Origin: Pseudoalteromonas amylolytica
Lineage (GTDB): Bacteria; Pseudomonadota; Gammaproteobacteria; Enterobacterales; Alteromonadaceae
NCBI RefSeq assembly: GCF_001854605.1
Contig: NZ_MKJU01000027.1
Coordinates: 131,468-195,467, forward strand
DNA length: 64,000 nucleotides
Direction of reading: 5' to 3'
A model generated the notes under the pieces. That model had not been told where the DNA came from, ran no database searches, and saw nothing but the letters and a program-made list of their open reading frames with translations. The stretch's first letter is position 1, and each line of letters opens with the position of its first letter. Positions 29,937 through 37,091 of the stretch are shown one piece after another. A program made the position numbers and the translations under genes.

Positions 29937-30518
29937 ATGGCCATACTTACTAAAAATACACAGGTTTCAGACGAGGTACTGGCTGTTATTGCTCATATGC
30001 CCACCCGTAGCTTACCAACACTTATGAATGCTGAGTTTTCCTGTGCTTTAACGGACGCTGATTTTATGCGTATTGCCGTGCTCTTAGCGCAAAAAAGCTA
30101 TAAAGAGGGTGGTTGCCCCATTGGTGCGGTGATCATCGACAACCAAACACGGCAAATAGTGGGTAAAGGACACAATACCTTAGTACAAGAGGATCACCCC
30201 TATAATCATGGCGAGACGTCTGCAATTCGTGATGCTGGGCGCATTGATTTTGGTAAAACCACCTTGTTTACCAGCTTAAGCCCATGCGATGTATGTGCGA
30301 CTCTTTTGTACATGAGAGGCTTTGATAAAGTGGTTGTAGGCGATGTGACCAACGCGTCGGGCAATGAAGATTTACTTCGCGCGAAAGGGGTGACGGTTGA
30401 GATACTTGAAGATCAACAAGGTATTGCTCAGTACGCTAAATTTAGAGCGGAAAAACCAGCACAAGACTTAGAAGACTGGCAGGGCTTAAATGCGGTGAAT
30501 AACCCAAGAGTGCTGTAG
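29937..30518 (+). CDS. Cytidine/deoxycytidylate deaminase family protein (nucleoside or cytosine deaminase-like)
   Basis: 193 residues from ATG 29937, which has a GGGAGA ribosome site (an earlier ATG in frame lacks one). The zinc site is complete: His/Glu in YNHGETSA and the two Cys in SPCDVC, plus GCPIGAVIID and GKGHNTLVQ. This pattern fits the cytosine deaminase/guanine deaminase/tRNA adenosine deaminase superfamily, with the HGE variant and Asn-containing loop closest to yeast-type cytosine deaminases. The N-terminal 40 residues are extra relative to the core. Substrate uncertain. Transcribed with or just after the cupin gene. Confidence 0.85.
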   Translation: MAILTKNTQVSDEVLAVIAHMPTRSLPTLMNAEFSCALTDADFMRIAVLLAQKSYKEGGCPIGAVIIDNQTRQIVGKGHNTLVQEDHPYNHGETSAIRDAGRIDFGKTTLFTSLSPCDVCATLLYMRGFDKVVVGDVTNASGNEDLLRAKGVTVEILEDQQGIAQYAKFRAEKPAQDLEDWQGLNAVNNPRVL

Positions 30519-30575
30519 TTTAGCGTAACCCCTTTGCGCTGAGCTTTCGTTAGCACACCGTGACATCCCTAGAAA

Positions 30576-30603
30576 ATGGTCGCCAATTGGTGGTCATTTT
30601 TTT
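30576..30603 (+). terminator. Rho-independent terminator of the deaminase gene
   Basis: ATGGTCGCC (30576-30584) pairs with GGTGGTCAT (30589-30597) through six Watson-Crick and three G-U pairs around AATT, then TTTTTT. It lies 57 bp after the stop codon and separates the deaminase from the ATPase-methyltransferase gene. Confidence 0.75.
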
Positions 30604-30776
30604 GTTTGTATTGACCACTTTTCCTTTGTCATGCATGTTAGAGCTTAAAAAATCAATAATGAGTGCTTAGCGCACCGATATCCTAGTGAATAGGCGGGCC
30701 GTGTTGAGTGCGCTCACGTGGTGCTAGAAAACTCAAATATTCAGCGTGTGGTGAGTTGTTTAGATTAGGGAAATAA

Positions 30777-32630
30777 ATGAACTTCATAAAAAAAGTAAGC
30801 GTCGGAACAAGAAGTAAACAAGAGTCTATTCTATTGAACATTAAAGTTCCCCGCGGGAATGAAACAAAGCTAATCGTGTTTGCGGGTAAAAACCGCTCGG
30901 GAAAATCACATATTATCAATCATATTGATAGAAGTATTAAAGAACACAATGCTAATGCCAACAAGAGCTCTCAAGATGGTTTTACACCGAGGCGTTCTTC
31001 TGTTGCAGTTGAATTACAAGACCCTAATTTGAGCTGTAAGAATGTATTTTTACTCAATGACTTAGACTATGTATTAAAGAAGTTTACTTATATCCCACTC
31101 GGTGATGGCAGGATCACTAACGACGAAGCTAGTAACATTGAAAATATATGCAGGCAGGTTTTGTGGGAGTTTATTGGAAAGCACCTCAGAGACAAACATG
31201 CAAATGAGTTTGATAAGAAAAAGTGGTTAGCGGATAAAAGTTATCGTTTTGACTATTGTGCAAATATCAACCCAGATAAACTGTATAAGTGTGATGGTGC
31301 GTGTGAAGTAACAAGAGATTTAGAATCAATTACTAACGGCCACCTATATTACAGATATAACAATGCAACCAAAAATATAGAATTACACCTAAGATACTTT
31401 GACGGTCAAATATTTCCAAATCCTTCTTGGAGTCAGGGACAAAGAGCGTTGTTTTTCTACTTATGTTTTATTTGCTACAAAGAAATCAGTATCTTGCTAA
31501 TAGATGAAGTAGAAACTTATTTACATCCACAATATATTTCATTTTTGTGTGAGAAGATTAAACAGACAATCCCCCAAGCGATAGTTACGACTCACCATCC
31601 TCACGTTATTTTCTCAAAACTGATAGATCAATGTTGGTATGTAGAGCTTGATGAACCTAAGTGTATAGAGCCTGAACTTGAAATTGACTTTGAAAAAAGA
31701 TCGAGAGCGGTTTTACCAACCTTTTCTCGTAAGATAGTGGATCTTGAAAGTGATTTTGAGAAAGTAAGCATGACTTACAAGTTATTTGATGGCTATGACA
31801 ATAATTTGCTAAGACTATCACAGTCCAACAGTCTTGCTTTGTCTGAATCGGTGTTGAGAAGCTTCGCAAAAGCCTTCAACTACGGTGCGGTACAACATAA
31901 AAACTCCAACAAGCCTGATTTACAAAACGACAAGTTAGCTGATTTTATTAAGCGAAAACTATCGAGCCAAAGTGGTAAGAGGCTAGAGGTTTTAGACTTA
32001 GGGGCGGGTTATGGAAGAACGTTTTTTGAAGTTAGTAAGCTCCCCGATGTTAAGAACAATATTCGATGGTCGTTTTGGGAGCCTTTTGAAAATGTCAGGG
32101 AAGAATTGGGCAAATTGATAGAACAAGACAGTAATCATGTAGAGATTATTAATCTTGAAGCGAATATTCTGACTTCTTACTATGATTTGGTGGTCATTTC
32201 CAACGTGCTACATGAATGTAACCCGAATGATTTCGCACAAATTATTAATAGAGCAGCTCAGGCGGTAAAAGGTGATGGGCAAGTCGTTATAATCGAGCTG
32301 TATCCCTTACTTCACCCAGAAAAATATGCTGTTCCGTATTGTGAATCTGACATGAAAGTGATTTTGCGAAAATCCGGTTTTGATGTTGAATCAACTTCAT
32401 TGAACATAAAAAACTCATCCGTAAGCGCATACTGGATAAAAGCAACAAAAAACCCGCAGAAGATAGTTACTTCTGAGGGAGTAAAAGAAGCCGTGTTGTT
32501 GCAATGGGACTACATTCTTGAGAATACTTGTGGCGATTACAAAGGAAAGCCTGAGATCACTGAACCCGAGCACGTCGTGCAGGTAATGGGAGAGTTAACC
32601 ACGATAGCGAGTATTCAAAGCTTTTTTTAG
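30777..32630 (+). CDS. ABC/SMC-like ATPase fused to a class I SAM-dependent methyltransferase
   Basis: 617 residues. Residues 1-290 form an OLD/RecF-type ATPase: Walker A GKNRSGKS (37-44), a 140-residue helical insert with Cys-rich YKCDGAC (170-176), ABC signature-like WSQGQ (218-222), Walker B ILLIDEVE (239-246) and H-loop TTHHPH (271-276). A helical linker follows (300-395). Residues about 400-560 are a Rossmann methyltransferase with motif I VLDLGAGYGR (405-414), a motif II-like acidic WEP (434-436), and DLVVISNVLHE (470-480) plus GQVVIIELYP (501-510). No nuclease motif is seen. The gene is visibly AT-richer than its neighbours, suggesting transfer. A GNAT gene starts 30 bp downstream. The domain type suggests nucleic-acid or defence biology, but this is inference. 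Confidence 0.87.
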   Translation: MNFIKKVSVGTRSKQESILLNIKVPRGNETKLIVFAGKNRSGKSHIINHIDRSIKEHNANANKSSQDGFTPRRSSVAVELQDPNLSCKNVFLLNDLDYVLKKFTYIPLGDGRITNDEASNIENICRQVLWEFIGKHLRDKHANEFDKKKWLADKSYRFDYCANINPDKLYKCDGACEVTRDLESITNGHLYYRYNNATKNIELHLRYFDGQIFPNPSWSQGQRALFFYLCFICYKEISILLIDEVETYLHPQYISFLCEKIKQTIPQAIVTTHHPHVIFSKLIDQCWYVELDEPKCIEPELEIDFEKRSRAVLPTFSRKIVDLESDFEKVSMTYKLFDGYDNNLLRLSQSNSLALSESVLRSFAKAFNYGAVQHKNSNKPDLQNDKLADFIKRKLSSQSGKRLEVLDLGAGYGRTFFEVSKLPDVKNNIRWSFWEPFENVREELGKLIEQDSNHVEIINLEANILTSYYDLVVISNVLHECNPNDFAQIINRAAQAVKGDGQVVIIELYPLLHPEKYAVPYCESDMKVILRKSGFDVESTSLNIKNSSVSAYWIKATKNPQKIVTSEGVKEAVLLQWDYILENTCGDYKGKPEITEPEHVVQVMGELTTIASIQSFF

Positions 32631-32660
32631 GACAATGGTGAAACCAAAGCTAGGATGACT

Positions 32661-33113
32661 ATGATAACTAAACTAAAACATCACGATGAGCGTATCGCTA
32701 AGCAAATCTGGTGCGTATCGCAAAGGTCTTATAGCGTCGAGGCAGAATTGATAGGACGGGAAGATTTTCCACCACTGTCTCGAACAGTGGCTGATATTAA
32801 AGCTGCAAAAAGTGATTTTTATGGTTATGTGGAAAGCGATGACGTCGCTGCGGTGATTGAAATTGAGATGACCGAGCTGCACCTAGAGATCCATAGCTTG
32901 GTGGTTGACCCGAATCATTTCAGGAAGGGGATAGCAGATAAACTGATGTGTTTTGTGCTGAGTGAATTACACATTACTTCTGCTTGGGTCGAGACGGCGG
33001 TGGTAAATGAGCCAGCCATTAGATTGTATCGCAAACATGGATTTGTAGAGATAGAGAGGTTTACTCCACCACACGGTATTAAAAAACTCGCTTTGTTATA
33101 TTCATCAAGCTAA
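32661..33113 (+). CDS. GNAT family N-acetyltransferase
   Basis: 150 residues from ATG 32661 (AGGA ribosome site 5 nt upstream; another ATG two codons earlier is possible). The acetyl-CoA loop and flanks are recognisable: HSLVVDPNHFRKGIADKLM (a variant of Q/RxxGxG/A) and the C-terminal NEPAIRLYRKHGFVEIERF, typical of RimI-like acetyltransferases. Substrate unknown. It starts 30 bp after the ATPase-methyltransferase gene with no terminator between, so it may be part of the same unit. Confidence 0.87.
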   Translation: MITKLKHHDERIAKQIWCVSQRSYSVEAELIGREDFPPLSRTVADIKAAKSDFYGYVESDDVAAVIEIEMTELHLEIHSLVVDPNHFRKGIADKLMCFVLSELHITSAWVETAVVNEPAIRLYRKHGFVEIERFTPPHGIKKLALLYSSS

Positions 33114-33195
33114 ATTAGGTTGTTTTTTAAGCTGTTCACATTGTTTATTTTCAGCTAGTCTCATTGGACAACGAATAACGACAAAGGAAAAAGTT

Positions 33196-33669
33196 ATGAC
33201 CGTATCTGCAATCCCAGAAGGATTTCACTCAATTACCCCTTATTTAATTATTGATGGTGCATTGAGCGCCATTGTGTTCTACCAAAAAGCTTTTAATGCT
33301 GAGCTGGTCATACAGCTTCCCATGCCCGATGGGGGGGTTGCCCATGCAGAACTCAAAATAGGTGATTCACACATTATGTTATCTGATATGTGCTCAGAGG
33401 TGCACTTCCAAGATCCGCAAGCGCTGGGTGGTACAGCCGTAAGCCTCATGCTGTATGTCGAGGATGTGGATAGCGTATTTGCCAATGCTATTGCTTTGGG
33501 GGCTACCGAGATAAGACCTGTTCATGATCAGTTTTATGGTGACAGGGCGGGGACATTACAAGACCCATTTGGCCATGTTTGGACCATCGCCACGCACACA
33601 GAAGATCTAAGCCAAGAGGAAATCATGCAGCGTATGGTTGATTTTATGAGTCAACAACAGGATGTATAA
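33196..33669 (+). CDS. VOC superfamily (PhnB-like/glyoxalase-fold) protein
   Basis: 157 residues with an AAGGAAAA ribosome site. The glyoxalase/bleomycin fold appears as two beta-alpha-beta-beta-beta units: SITPYLIIDGALSAIVFYQKAFNAEL, GGVAHAELKIGDSHIMLSD, then VSLMLYVEDVDSVFANAIALGATEIRP and DRAGTLQDPFGHVWTIATH. The DPFGHVW ending is characteristic of PhnB-type proteins. Enzymatic role unknown; some members are metal-dependent dioxygenases or resistance proteins. Confidence 0.88.
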   Translation: MTVSAIPEGFHSITPYLIIDGALSAIVFYQKAFNAELVIQLPMPDGGVAHAELKIGDSHIMLSDMCSEVHFQDPQALGGTAVSLMLYVEDVDSVFANAIALGATEIRPVHDQFYGDRAGTLQDPFGHVWTIATHTEDLSQEEIMQRMVDFMSQQQDV

Positions 33670-33696
33670 GGCAAACTCAAAAGATCTTCATAGCTT

Positions 33697-33724
33697 AAAG
33701 AGCGCTGATAAAAGCGCTCTTTTT
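33697..33724. terminator. Terminator between convergent VOC and PepSY genes
   Basis: AAAGAGCGCT (33697-33706), GATAAA loop, AGCGCTCTTT (33713-33722) then TT. The A-tract on the other side makes it usable on both strands. Confidence 0.9.
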
Positions 33725-33729
33725 GTTGG

Positions 33730-34803
33730 TTAGCTTTTTTTACCTTTGCGTTGTCGTTTCACATAGAAATAGCCTCCCGAAATTACCAAGAAAACGGGAA
33801 GTAGGGTAAGTATCAGCCATAAGATTTTAGTGAAATGTCCGCCAAAACTACCAACGTGAAACACATATCTAAAATTCCATGTTGCGGTTGCTGCACTTTG
33901 ATCAACGGCGTCAAACTTTTTCACTAACTGGCCTGTATTCATATCAACCCAACGCATACTATGAGGAAAAAACTCGTTTTCTAACTGTACGCGTCCAGAC
34001 ATAAGCGCATTGTTATGTGCAAAGCTCAAGCGTTGTAACTTTGCACCATCAAGGTTATCTAAAATGGTTTGATATGCCTTGTCTACAGACACCAATGGAC
34101 CTGTTTGTTCTATTTTTGGTGCCTCGACCTTGGTAATGTTGCTAAACGTTAGCGTTTTAACAACCGCCTGAGTCGCGTCTTTCCAATGAAATGTCATGCC
34201 AGAGAAGGCAATCAATATAAGTGGCAGCGAACAAATCACACCAAGTGTGATATGTAATTGGTACAATAAAACTTTAGGTTTTGCCTTCCAATTAATTCTT
34301 AACCTTTTCAGCGGCTTTTTGGGCTTTAGCCACAACCATAACCCTATCAATATCTCAATAATTAACATCAAACTTGCGATAGAGATAAACACTTTGAAGG
34401 GTCGTTCACCATCATCATTTTTATATAGCAACCAGCGGTGAAACAGCATGATCACCCCGTAGAAAGTTTCGCTGTAGCGGTAATGCTTGATGACTTCACC
34501 GGTGTAAGGGTTTAGATTTACAGCGGTCATATCATTTAAAAAAACTTGCCATGCTAAGTCGGGCTCGTCTTGAAGACGAATTTGGCGAATATGTGACCCT
34601 GTATGCTTCTCAACCTCAGTGACAAGCTCAGATAAACGTAAAGTTTGCGTTTGAGGCGTCACCCGCCACTCACTGGGCGCTAAAGCGCGCTGTAGTTCGT
34701 GACCGTATACCAATAAAGCACCACTGATGCAGATACATAGCAAAAGAATCGCGGTAATTGCTGCGATCATTAGGTGACATTGTCTAAGTATTTTTACAAG
34801 CAT
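33730..34803 (-). CDS. PepSY-associated membrane protein
   Basis: 357 residues. Four TM segments (about 13-33, 138-158, 185-205 and 330-350) surround periplasmic PepSY-like parts (VNLNPYTGEVIKHYRYSETFYGVIMLFHRWLL and WVDMNTGQLV). Conserved His in FHRWLL, YQLHITLG and FHVGSFGGH are of the kind that ligate heme in PiuB-type ferric reductases. Such proteins accompany siderophore uptake and are typically iron-repressed. Here the nearest upstream element on its strand is a Fur-box promoter with a candidate sRNA, whose terminator ends 101 bp before the start; read-through could give iron control. No siderophore receptor is adjacent. Confidence 0.88.
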   Translation of the reverse strand: MLVKILRQCHLMIAAITAILLLCICISGALLVYGHELQRALAPSEWRVTPQTQTLRLSELVTEVEKHTGSHIRQIRLQDEPDLAWQVFLNDMTAVNLNPYTGEVIKHYRYSETFYGVIMLFHRWLLYKNDDGERPFKVFISIASLMLIIEILIGLWLWLKPKKPLKRLRINWKAKPKVLLYQLHITLGVICSLPLILIAFSGMTFHWKDATQAVVKTLTFSNITKVEAPKIEQTGPLVSVDKAYQTILDNLDGAKLQRLSFAHNNALMSGRVQLENEFFPHSMRWVDMNTGQLVKKFDAVDQSAATATWNFRYVFHVGSFGGHFTKILWLILTLLPVFLVISGGYFYVKRQRKGKKS

Positions 34804-34904
34804 AATAAATTCAAAACGTGAAGCGTTTGCCTCTCGACCCGTAATAGATGAAAACGCTATGTAACTCTTGCGTAATCAGACCAAATATTTGTAGCAACTT
34901 ATTG

Positions 34905-34924
34905 AAAAAATTGCGTTTCGCAAC
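34905..34924 (-). terminator. Short terminator of the candidate sRNA
   Basis: On the minus strand GTTGCG-AAA-CGCAAT followed by six T (plus-strand A-run 34905-34910). The stem is short (five G-C/A-T pairs plus one G-U) but in the right form for intrinsic termination. Confidence 0.6.
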
Positions 34925-35023
34925 ATAGATGCCACTGGTGAGCTTGTTTGCTCTGATTGCAAAATTAGCAGCGCAATGTCTCTGTGCCTTATCAGAGTTT
35001 TTATTGCGATTTTATAAATGCAA
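34905..35023 (-). ncRNA. Candidate iron-responsive sRNA, RyhB-like
   Basis: A predicted transcript of about 119 nt runs from a Fur-box promoter (35030-35057) to an intrinsic terminator (34905-34924) with no plausible coding frame. Its middle, at about 34988-34973, reads GCACAGAGACATTGC, close to the GCACGACATTGC core of RyhB of enterics and vibrios. A 7-bp inverted repeat (CTCTGAT at 34997-34991, ATCAGAG at 34957-34951) brackets that core. RyhB represses mRNAs for iron-using proteins when iron is scarce. The transcript, its ends and its targets are inferred; the promoter, core match and hairpins are seen directly. An alternative is simply the 5' leader of the PepSY gene. Confidence 0.55.
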
Positions 35024-35029
35024 ATCGAT

Positions 35030-35057
35030 ATCATATGCTAATGATAATGGTTATCAA
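35030..35057 (-). promoter_or_regulatory. Sigma70 promoter with embedded Fur box
   Basis: On the minus strand TTGATA (35057-35052), a 16-bp spacer and TATGAT (35035-35030). The spacer region holds a 19-bp site (35055-35037) matching the Fur consensus GATAATGATAATCATTATC at 16 of 19 positions (compared as the plus-strand GCTAATGATAATGGTTATC). A Fur dimer here would block RNA polymerase, so expression should rise under iron limitation. Confidence 0.75.
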
Positions 35058-35174
35058 AATCAAGCTTGTGTTGCTATTTTAGCGCTTTTAGGCCAAGCAC
35101 TTCGCATATTGACTAAACGCCTAGACAAATACCGTTGTGATATTGAGGTGATTTTCTCATGTTTGAGTGAACAA

Positions 35175-35193
35175 GGAATGTGGCCGAGCGGTT
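35175..35193 (+). other. Possible 5' fragment of a tRNA-Ser gene
   Basis: GGAATGTGGCCGAGCGGTT equals the first 20 nt of E. coli tRNA-Ser(UGA), as I recall it, with one base missing. The downstream sequence does not continue as tRNA. A remnant of a rearranged or invaded tRNA gene is possible; chance cannot be excluded. Confidence 0.35.
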
Positions 35194-35267
35194 CACCATA
35201 AAAATTATGTCACTTGAATCTACCTAAGATTTAAACAAAAGGTGTTAGATAGATGTAAATATATCCC

Positions 35268-35312
35268 GCTGACTGAGCTTTAAGGTGGTATTCAGTCAGC
35301 TTTATTATTCTT
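35268..35312 (+). terminator. Intrinsic terminator with no obvious gene upstream
   Basis: GCTGACTGA (35268-35276), 15-nt loop, TCAGTCAGC (35292-35300), then TTTATTATTCTT. It points along the plus strand but the 460 bp before it hold no convincing plus-strand gene, so it may be left from a lost gene. The remaining bases of 34804-35397 show nothing further. Confidence 0.7.
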
Positions 35313-35397
35313 AAAAGTGCATTAAATGAAATTATTCATTGATATGAAAAAAACCATGCGAGCAAAATTTGGGAGAGAAGCTTCGATAGGAGGGAAT

Positions 35398-36128
35398 ATG
35401 ATAAAGATAGCAGACAATATCTGGGTGTTTGACGGCGAATCTGTATGTTATTTTTCGTTGCCTCATGCTACCCGAATGACAATCGTACGTTTTGACGACA
35501 ATTCTTTGTGGCTACACAGTCCTATCAAGTTGACCGATGCCCTTATTCACGAAGTATCCTCATTAGGGAAAGTGAAATATCTGATAGCACCTAATGAACT
35601 ACATCATTTATTTTTGTACGACTGGCAAATACAGTTTCCTGAAGCCGCTTTAATGGGAACGGCGCAAGTGGTTAGAAAGCGCCATGATCTTGAGTTTAAT
35701 GCTGTGTTGTCGGCTGATTTTTCACCCTCTTGGCCACCTGATATTGATTACTTGCTGTTTACAGGGTCACCAGCAATGGAAGAGGCGGTTTTTTTCATCG
35801 GCCCTCATGCTCGCTTATTGTGACTGATTTAATTGAAGGAGATGTCAGTGCTGGATGTGAACCTTCACAAAATTGGTTGGCTAAATTCGCAGGAGTGGTG
35901 ACACCGGGGGCTGATGCATTTCTGGATTGGCGTTTGAGCTTTACTTTTCATAAAGAAGAAGCGAGACAGCATATCGAACAAATGCTCTCTTGGCGTCCTG
36001 AAACAATTATTATGGCCCATTCACACATTGTGGAACATCGTGCAGAACAGTTTTTAGAGCGAGTATTCTCTTGGTTGCATCCGCGTGTTATTGAGCCGCA
36101 ACACGAAAAAGCCTTGGGCGACCTCTAG
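35398..36128 (+). pseudogene. DUF4336 family protein, split by a frameshift
   Basis: The first part starts at ATG 35398, just after an AGGAGG ribosome site (MIKIADNIWVFDGESV), and runs to TGA at 35821-35823. The second part (GTG 35820 to 36128) continues the family sequence: VTDLIEGDVSAG, then PETIIMAHSHIVEHRAEQFL. DUF4336 proteins resemble metallo-beta-lactamase-fold proteins with degenerate metal sites, and normally read through this point. One missing base near 35817-35819 explains the break. The GTGA overlap would allow coupled translation of two pieces, but a sequencing error or recent mutation is more likely. Confidence 0.75.
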
Positions 36129-36232
36129 AGCCACCTAAGGTCAGTAAGGTTAAAGTTTGTAATTTCCTAGCATGGTGAATTATTAAACGCTAAAGTATTT
36201 TGTTGGCACCTATTGCTAAATGGAGTAGTACG

Positions 36233-36733
36233 ATGTTAACACGATATCTAATCATGGGCTGTTTAATAGCGAGTCCACAGATAGTGGCTAAGTGTAATGA
36301 AAGCGGCTATCGCAGCTTTGACTTTTGGCTTGGTCACTGGCAAGTATTTACCAAAGACGGCCAGCTTGCAGGGGAAAACACTATCAGTAAATCTCACGAC
36401 GGTTGTGTTGTAAAGGAGGTTTACAGTACAAAGTCTGGCTTTTCTGGAGAAAGTCTCAATATTTACGATATTAATACCAACACTTGGCATCAAACTTGGG
36501 TGGATAACTCAGGTTTACTCCTACGGTTAGATGGTGGGCTCAATGATGGATGCATGATTCTTTCCGGGGCGCGCTCTGCAGATAGCCAAAAGCAAGTTAT
36601 AGAGCGTATTACCTGGACGCCAAATGAAGATGGTACAGTCCGTCAGTTATGGGAACGCAAAGAAGTTACAGCAACGAAGTGGCAAACTGTATTCGATGGA
36701 TTGTATAAGCCTGCCAAGGCTGACAAAAATTAA
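36233..36733 (+). CDS. Secreted protein of unknown function, lipocalin-like beta-rich
   Basis: 166 residues from ATG 36233 (GGAG upstream), beginning with a signal peptide (MLTRYLIMGCLIASPQIVAKC). The mature sequence is strand-rich with the pattern FDFWLGHWQVFT, GENTISKSHDGCVVKEVY, GESLNIYDINTNTWHQTWVDNSG, LDGG and WTPNEDGTVRQLWE, ending in VFDGLYKP. This looks like a family of small secreted beta-barrel proteins common in proteobacteria, whose role is unknown. Two to three Cys are present. Confidence 0.72.
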   Translation: MLTRYLIMGCLIASPQIVAKCNESGYRSFDFWLGHWQVFTKDGQLAGENTISKSHDGCVVKEVYSTKSGFSGESLNIYDINTNTWHQTWVDNSGLLLRLDGGLNDGCMILSGARSADSQKQVIERITWTPNEDGTVRQLWERKEVTATKWQTVFDGLYKPAKADKN

Positions 36734-37037
36734 GAAGATATATTTACCTCCCCACACTGTATGGCGAAGAGCAACATCATCTGGTGTTGCATCAATATTA
36801 GGTATTCTCTGCGCCGTTAAAGAAAACACGTCATTAAATTCTGTGCGTATTCCAATGCAAACGTTTCAAGAATATCCGCAGCAACTTAGTCATAGTTGAA
36901 TATGTGAGTTTAGCTATGCTGATAAGATATGCAGCAGTATTTGGGTGCTTTTCAACCAGAACTTATGAAGCACAAGTTTGGATACGCGGTGCAATGAGTA
37001 ATTTGGGGGAAGTTGAGTTTTGTTTGTATAAGAAGCC
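36734..37037. other. Intergenic region with possible gene remnant
   Basis: No complete gene. On the minus strand about 36730-36870 one frame reads like protein (GIRTEFNDVFSLTAQRIPN and onward), opened by a stop and lacking a ribosome site, so it might be a decayed fragment of unknown origin. The rest shows nothing recognisable. Confidence 0.3.
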
Positions 37038-37065
37038 AAAAAAACCCCAGTTAAACTGGGGTTTT
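37038..37065 (-). terminator. Terminator of the S8 protease gene
   Basis: CCCCAGT (37045-37051), TAA loop, ACTGGGG (37055-37061), with A-tract before and TTTT after, so it can work in both directions. On the minus strand it lies 27 bp past the protease stop codon. Confidence 0.93.
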
Positions 37066-37091
37066 ATATTTAACCGTTAGGTTGCTATGGC

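Noticed and set aside
34929..35201. 90-codon open frame on the plus strand across the Fur-box region
   Set aside because: No ribosome site or recognisable protein; it runs through the promoter and opposite the sRNA candidate.
36624..36899. Open frames at the end of the secreted-protein gene and beyond
   Set aside because: Out-of-frame with the real gene and without start signals; the possible minus-strand remnant there is too short to name.
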